Assembly (NCBI RefSeq): GCF_000381045.1 | Contig: NZ_KB905737.1 | Location: 1 to 64,000, forward strand | Source: Thermus scotoductus DSM 8553 | Lineage (GTDB): Bacteria > Deinococcota > Deinococci > Deinococcales > Thermaceae | DNA: 64,000 nt | Direction of reading: 5' to 3' | In this document: positions 7,004 through 16,616 of the stretch, piece by piece | Layout of the letters: each line of letters opens with the position of its first letter | How positions within the stretch are numbered: the stretch's first letter is position 1 | The notes under the pieces: generated by a model | What the model saw: the letters and a program-made list of their open reading frames with translations, nothing else | Told to the model about the DNA's origin: nothing | Database searches by the model: none | Translations under genes and position numbers: made by a program

Positions 7004-7435
7004 ATGCTGAGGAAGAAACTCTTGGTTGGCGCGCTTGCGGCTTTAGGCCTTTTGGGTCTGGCCTTGGCCCAGGAGGGGGCCAAGCTCTACGGCCAGTACT
7101 GCCAGGCTTGCCACCAACCCACAGGGCTTGGGGTTCCCGGCGTTTTCCCCAGCCTCAAGGGCCTAGACCAGCTGGCCAAGGAGGAAAAGGGGCGGGTCTA
7201 CCTAATCCGCGTGGTCCTTTTCGGCCTCCAAGGGCCCCTAAAGGTGGGTAGCGCCACCTATAACGGCGTGATGCCGGGCTACGGCCAGCTCTCCGACGCG
7301 GAGGTGGCTGCTCTTCTCAATTACGTTCTCTCCTCCTTCGGCAACAAGAACCCGAGGCCCATATCCCCCGAGGAGGTGAAGAGGCTCCGGGCGAGCCCCC
7401 TAAAGCCCCAGGATGTGGCCAAGACCCGCCCTTAG
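7004..7435 (+). CDS. Exported monoheme cytochrome c
   Basis: The 143-residue protein starts MLRKKLLVGALAALGLLGLA, a signal peptide ending at ALAQ, followed by one heme-binding CQACH motif and a later Met in VMPGYGQLSD suited as the sixth ligand. GGAGGTGAAGGGT precedes the ATG. It resembles the N-terminal half of NarC at 10156. It sits directly behind the radical SAM gene and probably shares its operator. It would act outside the cytoplasmic membrane as an electron carrier; its partner is unknown. Confidence 0.85.
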   Translation: MLRKKLLVGALAALGLLGLALAQEGAKLYGQYCQACHQPTGLGVPGVFPSLKGLDQLAKEEKGRVYLIRVVLFGLQGPLKVGSATYNGVMPGYGQLSDAEVAALLNYVLSSFGNKNPRPISPEEVKRLRASPLKPQDVAKTRP

Positions 7436-7479
7436 GCCGGGGCAGGGTCGCGGCAGGTGGGGGAGAGGCCGGTTTCCCG

Positions 7480-7497
7480 CCCCTGGCGCACCAGGGG
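7480..7497 (+). terminator. Hairpin after the cytochrome c gene
   Basis: CCCCTGG and CCAGGGG pair around CGCA, followed by TTC. The T-run is very short, so termination is uncertain. It lies between the convergent cytochrome c and dnrT genes. Confidence 0.35.
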
Positions 7498-7560
7498 TTC
7501 ATCGGGCGGAAGGGGCCTTGAGGCGAAGCGTTGGGCGGGGGCTTCGCGGGGGTGCCCGCC

Positions 7561-8214
7561 TCAGGAGAGGAGGGACCTTAGGTCCTCGAGGCGGTCCACA
7601 TATACCCTTCGCCCCTGGAGGCGGATGAGCCCCTGCCGGTAGAGCTCTCCCAGGTTGCGGGAGACCGCCTCGGGCACGGTGCCGAGCAGGGCGGCAAGCT
7701 CGGAATTGGTGGGAAGGAGGAAGCCCTGGCCCTCCGTCGCCAGGGTTTCCAAGAGGTATTCCGCCAGCCTTTCCCGCACCTCGTGGAAGACCAGACGGTC
7801 CAGAAGGTGGAGAAGCTGCCCCTGGCGCCGGGCCAGGTAACGGATCAGGGCCCGGGCCAAGGGGGGACGGGCCTCCGCCAGCTGGAAGAAGCGCTCCTTG
7901 GGGATGGCCAGGACCTGGCTTTCCTCCAGGGCCTCGGCGCTGGCGGGGTAGGTGGGGCGCTCCAGGAAGAGGGCCACCTCGGCCAGGACCCGCCCTGGGC
8001 CTTCCAGGTGCAGGACCACCTGTTTCCTTCCCTCGGGGTCCAGCTTGTACACCTTGATGAGGCCCTTCTCCACCACAAAGAGGGAGCGCACGGGCTCCCC
8101 CTCGAGGAAAAGCACCTCGCCCCGCTTTAGCCGCCTGGCCCTGGCCTCGCCTTCCAAGGCCTTGAGGTCCTCGGGGTTCAGGTCTCGGAAGAGGGGAACC
8201 TGCTTAAGATCCAT
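7561..8214 (-). CDS. dnrT: DnrT, Crp-Fnr family transcription factor
   Basis: The 217-residue protein has an N-terminal cyclic-nucleotide-fold sensor (LKRGEVLFLEGEPVRSLFVVEKG) and a C-terminal Crp-type winged helix with recognition helix TVPEAVSRNLGEL. The Glu-x-x-Ser-Arg pattern matches the FNR class, which reads TTGAT-like half-sites. It contains no cysteine, so it cannot hold an FNR Fe-S cluster; signal input probably comes through DnrS. The ATG lies three bases after the dnrS stop. In Thermus the DnrS/DnrT pair is known to activate the nitrate respiration operons. It is the most likely reader of the palindromes in this island, which is an inference. Confidence 0.85.
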   Translation of the reverse strand: MDLKQVPLFRDLNPEDLKALEGEARARRLKRGEVLFLEGEPVRSLFVVEKGLIKVYKLDPEGRKQVVLHLEGPGRVLAEVALFLERPTYPASAEALEESQVLAIPKERFFQLAEARPPLARALIRYLARRQGQLLHLLDRLVFHEVRERLAEYLLETLATEGQGFLLPTNSELAALLGTVPEAVSRNLGELYRQGLIRLQGRRVYVDRLEDLRSLLS

Positions 8215-8217
8215 TCC

Positions 8218-10020
8218 TTACCCCTTCAAGAAGCTCAGGCGCCTTTGTGCCTCCTCCAGGAAGGGTTCCAGCTTTAAGGCCCTGGCGTAGGCTTCCTTGG
8301 CCACCTCCAGGTAACCCAGGGCCTCGGCCAGCTCCCCCAGGCGCAGAAGGCCGGAGAGGGCCCTCTCCTGCAGGTAGGCCCGCTCGGCCTCCGCCCACTC
8401 CCCGTAGGGGTCATCGCCGAAGAGGGGGCCCTTGTAGAGCTCCAGGGCCTGGCGCAGGGTCTTGAAGGCGGCGAGGCCTTCCTCGAGGTCCGCCTTGCGC
8501 ATCAGGGCCTCAAAGCGCTCAAAGTCCAGGAAGCGGTCCTCGGGGAGCCTTAGCCGGTAGTACTCCCCCTCCCGCTCCACGATTCCCGGCAAGGCCTTGC
8601 GCAGATGGTAGACCAGGGTGTAGACCTCCTGCCGGGCCTTCTCCGGAGGGAGCTCGGGGAAGAGGGTTTCGGCGAGGTCCTCGGCGTACAGGGCCCGGTC
8701 CTTGTGGGCAAGGAGGAGCTTGAGGAGCTGGTACGCCCCCCGCCGTCCGAAGTCCCGAGGACCGAGTTCCCGCCCCCGGTAGCGGACCCGGAAGCCCCCC
8801 AGGGCATAGACCTCCAGCTCGGGGATGGGCCTGGCCTCCTCTTTTGGAAAGAGCAGGGGAAGGACCAGCCGCTCCAGCCAGAGGGCAGGGGCCGCGGGGC
8901 CTGTGGGGGGGCGTGGGGGACGGGCGTGGAAGAGGGTCTGGACCGCCACCACCTCTCCCTTAGCCCAGAGGGGAAGGCAGATCCGGGGGCGGCCCTCGGC
9001 CTCGGGGCAGTCGGGGAGACCGTTTTTCAGGCCCGCCACCTCCCCCCGCCAGGCGGGGCAGTTCTTCATGGTGCAGGGCGGGACCCAGCCCAGCGCCACC
9101 CGGCGCCCTTCCCGCGCCACCACCTGCACCCCCGTGGCCCCTGTGAGGCGGCGTACCTTCTGGAGGAAGGTGAGGAGGGCCTCGGAGGCCTCGCCCCGGA
9201 GGAGGTGCTGGGCGATGGCCTCGAGCCCTACCTCCCCCAAGCGGGTCAGGAGGGTGTAGAGGGTGCTGGCAAAGAGGGGGCCTATGCGGCCGAGGCTGTC
9301 TAAAAGGGCCTCGTGGTCCAACCGGGGGTCGCGGGAGGCGAGGTTTAAGACGCCGATGAGGCTGTGGGGAAGCTCCAGGGGGCAACAGACATAGGTTTGG
9401 TAGCCCAGTTGCTTCACCTTCTGCCTCAGGTAGCGGGGATCTTCCCCCAGGGCGTGGGTGACGAGGGGCTCGCGCCTCAGGGCCACAATCCCGGGGTAGC
9501 CTTCCCCCAACTGGAACCAGGGCCTTTCCAGGAAGGCCTCGCGGTGAAGGCCCTCGTAGGCGGTGAGGATCAGGTGATGGCCCTCGGGGTCTATCAGAAA
9601 GAGTTCGGCGGCCTCCATGCCTAGGGCCAGGCGTAGGGCGCGGAGGAAGTCCTCGAGGGCCTGCGGGAACCCCTCGGGGTTACGCAGAAGGTGCTGGGTC
9701 AGGCGGGAAAGCTCCAGAAGGAGATCTGGGGGCTCGGCCCGCTCGGGGTAAAGCTCCACCAGGAAGCCCTCCGCTTCCCGGTATCCCTGGCAGCGGAGGC
9801 GCCGCCCCTTGACCAGCAATGGGGTGCTGGCCCGGTAGGCTCCCCGTCTCAGCTCCCGTTGCACCGGGCACCGGGGGCAAAGGGGGCGGCCAAAGGGGTC
9901 TTGTCCTTGGACCAAAAGGGCGCAGGGGAGGCCGTTCCCCTCCAGGTCCAAGGAAGGGTCGGCCTCGAGGACCGTGGCCACCCCTTTGGGATCCAGCCTA
10001 AGCCGGGCTAAGGGCTTCAT
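8218..10020 (-). CDS. dnrS: DnrS, cytoplasmic sensor-regulator with GAF-like and SARP/BTAD domains
   Basis: I start at the ATG at 10020, because a TATACT lies eight bases upstream and the longer reading from 10065 would run through the promoter. The 600-residue protein has an N-terminal CPRCP region (about residue 50), a GAF-like domain near 115-260 and a second one near 265-385. The second carries a C-x4-C-x16-C-x9-C cluster (PPCTMKNCPAW to RPRIC). The C-terminal part is a winged helix plus bacterial transcriptional activation domain (VYALGGFRVRYRGREL, then TPR-like helices). Thermus DnrS is known to be needed with DnrT for anaerobic nar expression. The four-Cys set could hold an oxygen- or NO-sensitive Fe-S cluster; this is inferred. 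Confidence 0.8.
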   Translation of the reverse strand: MKPLARLRLDPKGVATVLEADPSLDLEGNGLPCALLVQGQDPFGRPLCPRCPVQRELRRGAYRASTPLLVKGRRLRCQGYREAEGFLVELYPERAEPPDLLLELSRLTQHLLRNPEGFPQALEDFLRALRLALGMEAAELFLIDPEGHHLILTAYEGLHREAFLERPWFQLGEGYPGIVALRREPLVTHALGEDPRYLRQKVKQLGYQTYVCCPLELPHSLIGVLNLASRDPRLDHEALLDSLGRIGPLFASTLYTLLTRLGEVGLEAIAQHLLRGEASEALLTFLQKVRRLTGATGVQVVAREGRRVALGWVPPCTMKNCPAWRGEVAGLKNGLPDCPEAEGRPRICLPLWAKGEVVAVQTLFHARPPRPPTGPAAPALWLERLVLPLLFPKEEARPIPELEVYALGGFRVRYRGRELGPRDFGRRGAYQLLKLLLAHKDRALYAEDLAETLFPELPPEKARQEVYTLVYHLRKALPGIVEREGEYYRLRLPEDRFLDFERFEALMRKADLEEGLAAFKTLRQALELYKGPLFGDDPYGEWAEAERAYLQERALSGLLRLGELAEALGYLEVAKEAYARALKLEPFLEEAQRRLSFLKG

Positions 10021-10028
10021 CGCTTCCC

Positions 10029-10034
10029 AGTATA
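10029..10034 (-). promoter_or_regulatory. -10 element of a leaderless dnrS promoter
   Basis: Minus-strand TATACT ends eight bases before the dnrS ATG, too close for a ribosome-binding leader, so transcription probably starts at or next to the ATG. The -35 position falls inside the first GGGAC-N4-GTCCC palindrome, suggesting that a regulator bound there controls dnrS itself. Confidence 0.55.
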
Positions 10035-10046
10035 GGGGAGGTGTTG

Positions 10047-10100
10047 GGGACAGACGTCCCAGCAAAAATCCCAGGGGGGTTCTTTTGGGACATATGTCCT
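10047..10100. promoter_or_regulatory. Twin palindromes in the dnrS-narC divergent promoter
   Basis: GGGAC-AGAC-GTCCC at 10047-10060 and GGGAC-ATAT-GTCCT at 10087-10100 have centres exactly 40 bp apart, hence on nearly the same helix face. The second extends to a near-perfect 20-bp inverted repeat. Both have the 5-N4-5 layout of Crp-Fnr sites and share GAC-N4-GTC with the TTGAC boxes elsewhere in the island, but differ in the outer bases. Confidence 0.6.
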
Positions 10101-10155
10101 AAAGGGAGCCAGTGGCTGCCAGTGCCTCCCTCCAAACTGCAAGCCGGAGGTGAGG

Positions 10156-10950
10156 ATGAAGGGCAAAAGGTTCTTTCCCCTGGCCTTGCTCCTGGCCCTA
10201 GCCCTGGCCCTGGCCCAAGATGGGAAAACCCTTTACGGCCAGTACTGCGCCGCCTGCCATGGGGCGGAAGCCCAGGGTATCCCGGGAGCCATCCCCCCCT
10301 TGGCGGGGAACCCACGGGTACAAGACGAGGCCTATGTGGTGAAGGTGGTGCGGGAGGGGCTTTCCGGCCCCCTGGAGGTAAATGGGGTGAGCTATAGCGG
10401 GGTCATGCCTCCCATGCCCCAGGTATCCGAGGCCCAAGCCCGGGCCATCGCCCAGTATCTAAAGGGTTTATCGGGTGCCCAAGCCGAGGCCCCGGCGCTC
10501 GCGCCTCAGGTCCAAGGGGATCCCGCCTTAGGCCGGGCCCTATACCTGGGCCAGAAGCCCTTGCAGAACGGCGGGGCCCCCTGCCAGGCCTGCCACACGG
10601 TGGCGGGCGTAGGCTTCCTGGGCGGGGGGTCCCTGGGCAAGGACCTCACGGATGCCGCCAAGCGCCTGGGGGGCGAGGCGGGGCTTACCGGTTTGTTACA
10701 AAACCCCGCTTTCCCCGTGATGCGGGAAGCCTACAAGGGCAAGCCTTTGACCGAGGCCGAGGCGGCGGCTTTGGCCGCTTTCTTGGTGCAGGTCTCCAAT
10801 GAAGTTCCAAGGCCCGCTTCCCTGTATCTGGGCCGGTTCTTGGTGGCGGGATTGGTGCTTTTGGGACTCTTGTTGCTTTACCAGGCCATCCTCTGGCAGC
10901 TAAGGCCCAGGAGCCTGGCGGAGCGCATCCAAAGCCAGCTTAGGAGGTAA
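10156..10950 (+). CDS. narC: NarC, diheme cytochrome c of the nitrate reductase
   Basis: GGAGGTGAGG supports the ATG at 10156 over the in-frame GTG six bases earlier. A signal peptide (ALALALA) is followed by two heme c sites, CAACH near residue 33 and CQACH near 144, and one transmembrane helix near the C-terminus ([20 protein letters not shown]). That gives a periplasm-facing, membrane-anchored diheme protein of 264 residues. In Thermus narC is the first gene of the nar operon and its product links the quinone-oxidising subunit to the enzyme. The narG start follows two bases after its stop. Confidence 0.92.
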   Translation: MKGKRFFPLALLLALALALAQDGKTLYGQYCAACHGAEAQGIPGAIPPLAGNPRVQDEAYVVKVVREGLSGPLEVNGVSYSGVMPPMPQVSEAQARAIAQYLKGLSGAQAEAPALAPQVQGDPALGRALYLGQKPLQNGGAPCQACHTVAGVGFLGGGSLGKDLTDAAKRLGGEAGLTGLLQNPAFPVMREAYKGKPLTEAEAAALAAFLVQVSNEVPRPASLYLGRFLVAGLVLLGLLLLYQAILWQLRPRSLAERIQSQLRR

Positions 10951-10952
10951 AC

Positions 10953-13900
10953 ATGAAGGATTGGATCAGGGAAATAGAAAGCCCAGCGGAAAGGAAGTGG
11001 GAGGAGTTCTACCGCAACCGGTTCCAGCACGACAAGAGGGTGCGGACCACCCACGGGGTGAACTGCACGGGTTCCTGCTCCTGGGAGGTCTTCGTCAAGG
11101 ATGGGATCGTTACCTGGGAGCTCCAGGCTACGGACTACCCCAGCCTCGAGGCGGGCCTGCCCCCCTACGAGCCCAGGGGTTGCCAGCGGGGCATCAGCTT
11201 CAGCTGGTACCTCTATAGCCCCATCCGGGTGAAGTACCCCTACGCCAAGGGGGCCCTGCTGGACCTCTGGCGGGAGGCCAAAAAGCAACATCCCGACCCC
11301 GTGGCTGCCTGGGAGGCCATCCAGAGCGATCCTCATAAGCGCAAGCGCTACCAGAAGGCCCGCGGAAAGGGAGGCTTCAGGCGGGTGAGCTGGGACGAGG
11401 TCCTGGAGCTCATCGCCGCTGCCGTGGTTTCCACGGTGAAGCGCTACGGGCCGGACCGGGTCATCGGCTTTTCCCCCATCCCGGCCATGAGCCAGATCTC
11501 CTACGCCGCCGGAAGCCGCTTCCTCTCCCTCTTGGGCGGCGTGCCCCTGAGCTTCTACGACTGGTACTGCGACCTGCCCAACGCCTCCCCCGAGATCTGG
11601 GGGGAACAGACGGACGTTCACGAGTCCGCCGACTGGTACAACGCCCGCTTCATCGCCGTCATGGGCTCTAACCTCAACATGACCCGCACCCCCGACACCC
11701 ACTTCGTCGCCGAGGTGCGCCACGCCGGGGCCAAGCTCACCGTCTTTAGCCCCGACTTCTCCCAGGTTTCCAAGTACGCCGACTGGTGGATTCCCATCCA
11801 TCCCGGCCAGGATGGGGCCTTCTGGATGGCGGTGAACCACGTCCTCCTCAAGGAGTACTACGCCGAGCGGGAGGTGCCCTACTTCCTGGACTACCTGAAG
11901 CGCTACACCGACGCCCCCTTCCTGGTGGAGATTACGGACGGCCGCCCGGGGCGTTACCTGAGGGCGAACCGCCTCTCGGAGTACGCCGAGGAGGAGAACG
12001 GGGACTTCAAGCTCCTCCTCTGGGATGAGGAGAAAGGCCCCAGGATGCCCGGAGGGACCCTCGGCTTCCGCTGGCAGAAGGAGAAGGGCAAGTGGAACCT
12101 GAAGCTGGAGGATCCTAGGACCGGGGAGCCCTTAAACCCCCGCCTGAGCCTCCTGGGGGCGGAGGACGAGGTCCTTCTTGTGGAGTTTGACGACTTCTCC
12201 TCCGACCAAAACCTCAAGCGGGGCGTGCCCGTCAAGTACGTGGTGACCAAGGAGGGGGAAAAGGTGGCGGTGGCCACGGTCTTTGACCTCCTCATGGCCC
12301 AGTTCGGGGTGGGGCGGGGTCTTCCGGGGGATTACCCCAGGGATTACGGGGATGAACTTCCCTACACCCCTGCCTGGCAGGAGAAGTGGACCGGGATCCA
12401 CCGGGATACCCTCCTTAAGTACGCCCGCTCCTGGGTGGAAAACGGCCTCAAGACCAAGGGGAAAAACCTCATCATCATCGGAGCGGGCATCAACCACTGG
12501 TACCACAACAACCTCATGTACCGGGCGGGGATCGTGGCTTTGATGCTCACGGGAAGCGTGGGGGTGAACGGCGGGGGCCTGGCCCACTACGTGGGGCAGG
12601 AGAAGCTGGCCAACCAGGCCTCCTGGGGTCCCATTGCCTTCGCCACCGACTGGGGCTACCCCCCAAGGCAGCAGAACACCCCGAGCTTCCACTACGTCCA
12701 CTCCGACCAGTGGCGCTACGAGCGAGGCTTCGCCGCCTACGATAAGACGGCCCAGGGATTTTCCGACCACACCCTAGACCATCAGGTGCGGGCGGTGCGC
12801 AAGGGGTGGCTTCCCTTCTTCCCCCAGTTCAACAAGAGTCCTCTGGAGGTGGTCAAGGAGGCGGAGGCCAGGGGAGCCAAGACCGAGGCGGAAATCGTCC
12901 AGTACGTGGTGGAGGCCCTTAAGCGGGGGGAACTGAGGTTCGCCGTGGAGGACCCCGACGCTCCTGAGAACTGGCCCAGGGTCTGGTTCATCTGGCGGGG
13001 GAACGCCATCGGCACCAGCGCCAAGGGGCACGAGTACTTCCTCAAGCACTACCTGGGAACCCACACCAACGCCATCGCCGAGGAGGTGGCTGCAGAGCAC
13101 GTGACGGAGGTGGTCTACCGGAAGCCCGCTCCCGAGGGGAAGCTGGATTTGGTGGTGGACCTCAACTTCCGCATGGATACCAGCGCCCTCTACTCGGACA
13201 TCGTCCTCCCCGCCGCCACCTGGTACGAGAAGGACGACATCAACACCACCGACCTCCACACCTTCATCAACCCTCTGCAGGCGGCCGTGCCCCCCGCTTG
13301 GGAGTCCAAGCCCGACTGGGATATCTTCAAGGCCATTGCCAAGAAGGTCTCGGAACTGGCACGGGTGCACCTGCCCACCCCGGTGAAGGACCTGGTCATG
13401 ATCCCCTTGCAGCACGACACCCCGGACGAGCTGGCCCAGGCGGAGGACCGGGATTGGAAGAAGGGGGAGGTGGAGCCCATCCCCGGCAAGACCATGCCCA
13501 AGTTCCGGGTGGTGGAGCGGGACTATACCCAGATCTACGAGAAGATGGTCACCCTGGGGCCGGTGGTGGAGAAGGTGGGGGTGGGGATGCACGGGCTCAC
13601 CATCCCGGTGGAGGACTTCTACAGGGAGTTGGCGGAGCGCCAGCCTAGGGTTTTCCAAGGGGAGAAGCGGCCGAGCCTCGAGGAGGCCCGGGAGGTAGCG
13701 GAGGCCATCCTCTTCCTAGACCCCGTCTCCAACGGGGAGCTCGCCTACCGGGCCTTCCTGGACGAGGAGAAGAAAACGGGGGTGAGGCTCGCCGACCTCG
13801 CCGAGGGCAACCGCCACGTGCGCATCTCCTTCAAGGACCTGGTGGCCCAGCCCCGCCGCCAGCTCACCACCCCCACCTGGAGCGCCATCATCAACCTGGG

Positions 13901-14543
13901 CCGGGCCTATAGCCCCTACACCCTAAACGTGGAGCGCCTCATCCCCTGGCGCACCCTCACGGGCAGGCAGCACTTCTACCTGGACCACCCCAACTACCTG
14001 GCCTGGGGTGAACACCTGCCCACCTACAAGCCAAGGCCTGAGGTCTTCATGCTCCAGGAGACGGAAAAGGCAGCCAAGGAGGCCCAGGGCAAGCTCCTCA
14101 ACTACATCACCCCCCACGGGAAGTGGTCCATCCACTCCACCTACTCCGAGAACCACCGCATGATGACCCTTTCCCGGGGAGGCTACCCGGTGTGGCTCAA
14201 CGATAAGGATGCCGCGGAACTGGGCATTAAGGACAACGACTGGGTGGAGCTTTTCAACGACAACGGGGTCTTCGTGCAAAGGGCCATCGTCTCGGCCCGG
14301 ATTCCCAGGGGAACCGTCTTCGTGTACCACGCCACCGAGCGCACGGTGGGCATTCCCAAGAGCCCCCTTAGGGGCAAGCGGGCCGGAATGAACAACTCCA
14401 TCACCCGCGCCCGCCTCAAGCCCGTTTTGATGTCCGGGGGCTATGCCCAGTTCACCTACGCCTTCAACTACTGGGGGCCCGTGGGGGTGAACCGGGACAC
14501 CTGGGTCTTCGTGCGCAAGCTGGAGAAGTCCCCGGAGTGGTAA
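10953..14543 (+). CDS. narG: Respiratory nitrate reductase alpha subunit (Mo-bisMGD)
   Basis: The 1196-residue catalytic subunit reduces nitrate to nitrite. It contains the FS0 cluster motif H-x3-C-x3-C ([10 protein letters not shown], His34/Cys38/Cys42) with a later Cys near 76, typical of NarG rather than periplasmic Nap. The molybdenum-ligand region [17 protein letters not shown] places the ligand Asp near 207. The N-terminus [10 protein letters not shown] lacks a cleavable signal, consistent with a cytoplasm-facing membrane-bound enzyme. AGGAGG precedes the ATG. Length and gene order are standard for the family, with no sign of damage. Confidence 0.97.
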   Translation: MKDWIREIESPAERKWEEFYRNRFQHDKRVRTTHGVNCTGSCSWEVFVKDGIVTWELQATDYPSLEAGLPPYEPRGCQRGISFSWYLYSPIRVKYPYAKGALLDLWREAKKQHPDPVAAWEAIQSDPHKRKRYQKARGKGGFRRVSWDEVLELIAAAVVSTVKRYGPDRVIGFSPIPAMSQISYAAGSRFLSLLGGVPLSFYDWYCDLPNASPEIWGEQTDVHESADWYNARFIAVMGSNLNMTRTPDTHFVAEVRHAGAKLTVFSPDFSQVSKYADWWIPIHPGQDGAFWMAVNHVLLKEYYAEREVPYFLDYLKRYTDAPFLVEITDGRPGRYLRANRLSEYAEEENGDFKLLLWDEEKGPRMPGGTLGFRWQKEKGKWNLKLEDPRTGEPLNPRLSLLGAEDEVLLVEFDDFSSDQNLKRGVPVKYVVTKEGEKVAVATVFDLLMAQFGVGRGLPGDYPRDYGDELPYTPAWQEKWTGIHRDTLLKYARSWVENGLKTKGKNLIIIGAGINHWYHNNLMYRAGIVALMLTGSVGVNGGGLAHYVGQEKLANQASWGPIAFATDWGYPPRQQNTPSFHYVHSDQWRYERGFAAYDKTAQGFSDHTLDHQVRAVRKGWLPFFPQFNKSPLEVVKEAEARGAKTEAEIVQYVVEALKRGELRFAVEDPDAPENWPRVWFIWRGNAIGTSAKGHEYFLKHYLGTHTNAIAEEVAAEHVTEVVYRKPAPEGKLDLVVDLNFRMDTSALYSDIVLPAATWYEKDDINTTDLHTFINPLQAAVPPAWESKPDWDIFKAIAKKVSELARVHLPTPVKDLVMIPLQHDTPDELAQAEDRDWKKGEVEPIPGKTMPKFRVVERDYTQIYEKMVTLGPVVEKVGVGMHGLTIPVEDFYRELAERQPRVFQGEKRPSLEEAREVAEAILFLDPVSNGELAYRAFLDEEKKTGVRLADLAEGNRHVRISFKDLVAQPRRQLTTPTWSAIINLGRAYSPYTLNVERLIPWRTLTGRQHFYLDHPNYLAWGEHLPTYKPRPEVFMLQETEKAAKEAQGKLLNYITPHGKWSIHSTYSENHRMMTLSRGGYPVWLNDKDAAELGIKDNDWVELFNDNGVFVQRAIVSARIPRGTVFVYHATERTVGIPKSPLRGKRAGMNNSITRARLKPVLMSGGYAQFTYAFNYWGPVGVNRDTWVFVRKLEKSPEW

Positions 14544-14555
14544 AGGAGGAACGCC

Positions 14556-16091
14556 ATGAAGGTTAGAGCCCACATGTCCATGCTCTTCCACCTGGACAAG
14601 TGCATCGGTTGCCACACCTGCTCCATCGCCTGCAAGAACCTCTGGACCGACCGCAAGGGCGCGGAGTACATGTGGTGGAACAACGTGGAAACCCGCCCCG
14701 GCACCGGCTACCCCACGGGCTGGGAGGACCAGGAGCGCTTCAAGGGGGGCTGGGAGTATAAGGATGGCCACCTGGACCTCCGCCTGCACTCCCGCACCCA
14801 GGGGCTTTTCCGCCTCTTCTTCAACCCCGCTCTGCCTTCCCTGGACGACTACTACGAGCCCTTCACCTTCCGCTATAGCGACCTCTTCACCAGCCCCGAA
14901 GGGGAGGATCAGCCCACCGCCATCCCCATCTCCATGATCACGGGGGAGCCCATGACCCCAGGGGCCGGGCCCAACTGGGACGACGACCTTGGGGGAAGCC
15001 CCCTCTACGCCGCCAACGATCCCAACCTAAAGGGGCTGGACCCCGAGGTGCGGGCCCAACTTGCGGAGATTGAGGGCGTGGTCTTCCAGTACCTGCCCCG
15101 CATCTGCAACCACTGCTTAAACCCCTCCTGCGTGGCTGCCTGCCCCAGCGGGGCCATCTACAAGCGGGCCGAGGACGGGGTGGTCCTGGTCAACGAGAAC
15201 AAATGCAAAGCCTGGCGGATGTGCGTGGCCGCCTGCCCCTACAAGAAGGTCTACTACAACTGGGCCACAGGCAAGAGCGAAAAGTGCATCCTCTGCTTCC
15301 CCCGCCTGGAGACCGGCCAGGCCCCGGCCTGCGCCCACTCCTGCGTGGGGCGGATCCGCTACATGGGGGTGCTCCTCTACGATGCCGACCGTATCCCCGA
15401 GGCGGCCATGGTGCCCGACGAGCGGCTGGTGGAGTCCCAGCTTGGGATCATCCTGGATCCCTTTGATCCCGAGGTCATCGCCGCCGCCAAGGCTGAGGGG
15501 ATTGACGAGGGTTGGATTAAGGCCGCCCAGAACTCCCCCATTTACAAGTTCGTGAAGGTCTGGGGGCTGGCCTTCCCCCTGCACCCCGAATACCGCACCC
15601 TGGCCATGATGTTCTACGTTCCGCCTCTTTCCCCGGTGGTGTCCACCCTGGAGAAGGCCTTAAGGGCTAGCCAGGGGAGGGAGGGTCTGGTGCGGCTTGA
15701 CCTTCCGGAAACCGACTTGGACTTTGAGGTGTACGAGAGCCTGGAAAAGGCGAGGATGCCGGTGAAGTACCTGGCCAACCTCTTCAGCGCCGGCAATGAA
15801 AGCCTTATCGTGCCCGCCCTTAAGAAGATGCTGGCGGTGCGCATCCTGAAAAGGCAGGAAAGCCTGGAAGGCGGCGTGACGGAAAAGGCCCGGAAGGTCT
15901 TGCGGGATGCCGGGCTCACCCTCGAGGAGGCCGAGGCCATCTACCGCCTCACCACCCTCCCCACCCTGGAGGAGCGCTTCGTGTTGCCCCCTTACCACCG
16001 GGAGATGGCGGCGGAGGTGTGGAAGGATCCCTTGGCCCACAAGGGGGAGACGGGCTTCGGCTACATCCAGCCGCCCTTGAGGGGGGAGTAG
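14556..16091 (+). CDS. narH: Respiratory nitrate reductase beta subunit (four Fe-S clusters)
   Basis: The 511-residue protein starts with CIGCHTCSIACKNLW and has three further cysteine groups: CNHCLNPSCVAACPSGA, CKAWRMCVAACPYKK and CILCFPRLETGQAPAC. The Trp in CKAWRMC replaces a Cys and marks the [3Fe-4S] cluster, as in known NarH. It passes electrons from the membrane subunit to NarG. AAAGGAGG lies before the ATG, 12 bases after narG. Confidence 0.97.
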   Translation: MKVRAHMSMLFHLDKCIGCHTCSIACKNLWTDRKGAEYMWWNNVETRPGTGYPTGWEDQERFKGGWEYKDGHLDLRLHSRTQGLFRLFFNPALPSLDDYYEPFTFRYSDLFTSPEGEDQPTAIPISMITGEPMTPGAGPNWDDDLGGSPLYAANDPNLKGLDPEVRAQLAEIEGVVFQYLPRICNHCLNPSCVAACPSGAIYKRAEDGVVLVNENKCKAWRMCVAACPYKKVYYNWATGKSEKCILCFPRLETGQAPACAHSCVGRIRYMGVLLYDADRIPEAAMVPDERLVESQLGIILDPFDPEVIAAAKAEGIDEGWIKAAQNSPIYKFVKVWGLAFPLHPEYRTLAMMFYVPPLSPVVSTLEKALRASQGREGLVRLDLPETDLDFEVYESLEKARMPVKYLANLFSAGNESLIVPALKKMLAVRILKRQESLEGGVTEKARKVLRDAGLTLEEAEAIYRLTTLPTLEERFVLPPYHREMAAEVWKDPLAHKGETGFGYIQPPLRGE

Positions 16092-16100
16092 GAGGAAGCC

Positions 16101-16613
16101 ATGCGCAACGCCACCCTTTTGGAAACCCTGGCCCTGGCCCTGGACTACCCCATGCCGGGCCGCTTGGAGGAACTTTGGCGGCGCTGGATCGCCTGCCCCA
16201 GGGGGCCTGCCAAGCAGAAGCTGGAGCGCTTTTTGCGCCAGGTGGAGGAGCTTTCCCTGGGGGAGTGGGAGGAGCTTTACACCCGCACCCTGGACCTCAC
16301 CCCCACCACCGCCCCCTATGTGGGGTTTGCCGTCTACGGGGAAAGCTACCAGCGGGGAGAGCTCCTGGCCGCTTTGGTGCGGGCCTTCCGGGAGATCAAC
16401 CTGGACCCGGGAACCGAGCTTCCCGACCACCTGGCCAACGTGCTCCGTTACCTGGCCCGGTGTGAAAACCCCCTTCCCGAGCTTCTGGAGATCCTGCCCA
16501 AGGCCCTTCAGGAGATGCACAAGACCCTCAAGACCCTGGATGCCAAGAACCCTTACCTCCTGGTCCTCGAGGGGGTCCAGGAGGCCTTGCAGGGGGATTT
16601 GGCGAGGAGGTGA
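16101..16613 (+). CDS. narJ: Nitrate reductase assembly chaperone
   Basis: The 170-residue all-helical protein belongs to the NarJ/TorD family (LDYPMPGRLEELWRRW at the start; the TLDLTPTTAPYVGFAVYGE core with the family's LTPTTAPYVG-like signature). NarJ holds NarG in the cytoplasm while the molybdenum cofactor is inserted and is not part of the final enzyme. GGAGG precedes the ATG, nine bases after narH. Confidence 0.93.
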   Translation: MRNATLLETLALALDYPMPGRLEELWRRWIACPRGPAKQKLERFLRQVEELSLGEWEELYTRTLDLTPTTAPYVGFAVYGESYQRGELLAALVRAFREINLDPGTELPDHLANVLRYLARCENPLPELLEILPKALQEMHKTLKTLDAKNPYLLVLEGVQEALQGDLARR

Positions 16614-16616
16614 AGG

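Noticed and set aside
10878-11840. Long minus-strand ORFs opposite narG (and similarly opposite narH and narK1)
   Set aside because: High-GC codon bias leaves the antisense frame open; no homology and no ribosome sites.
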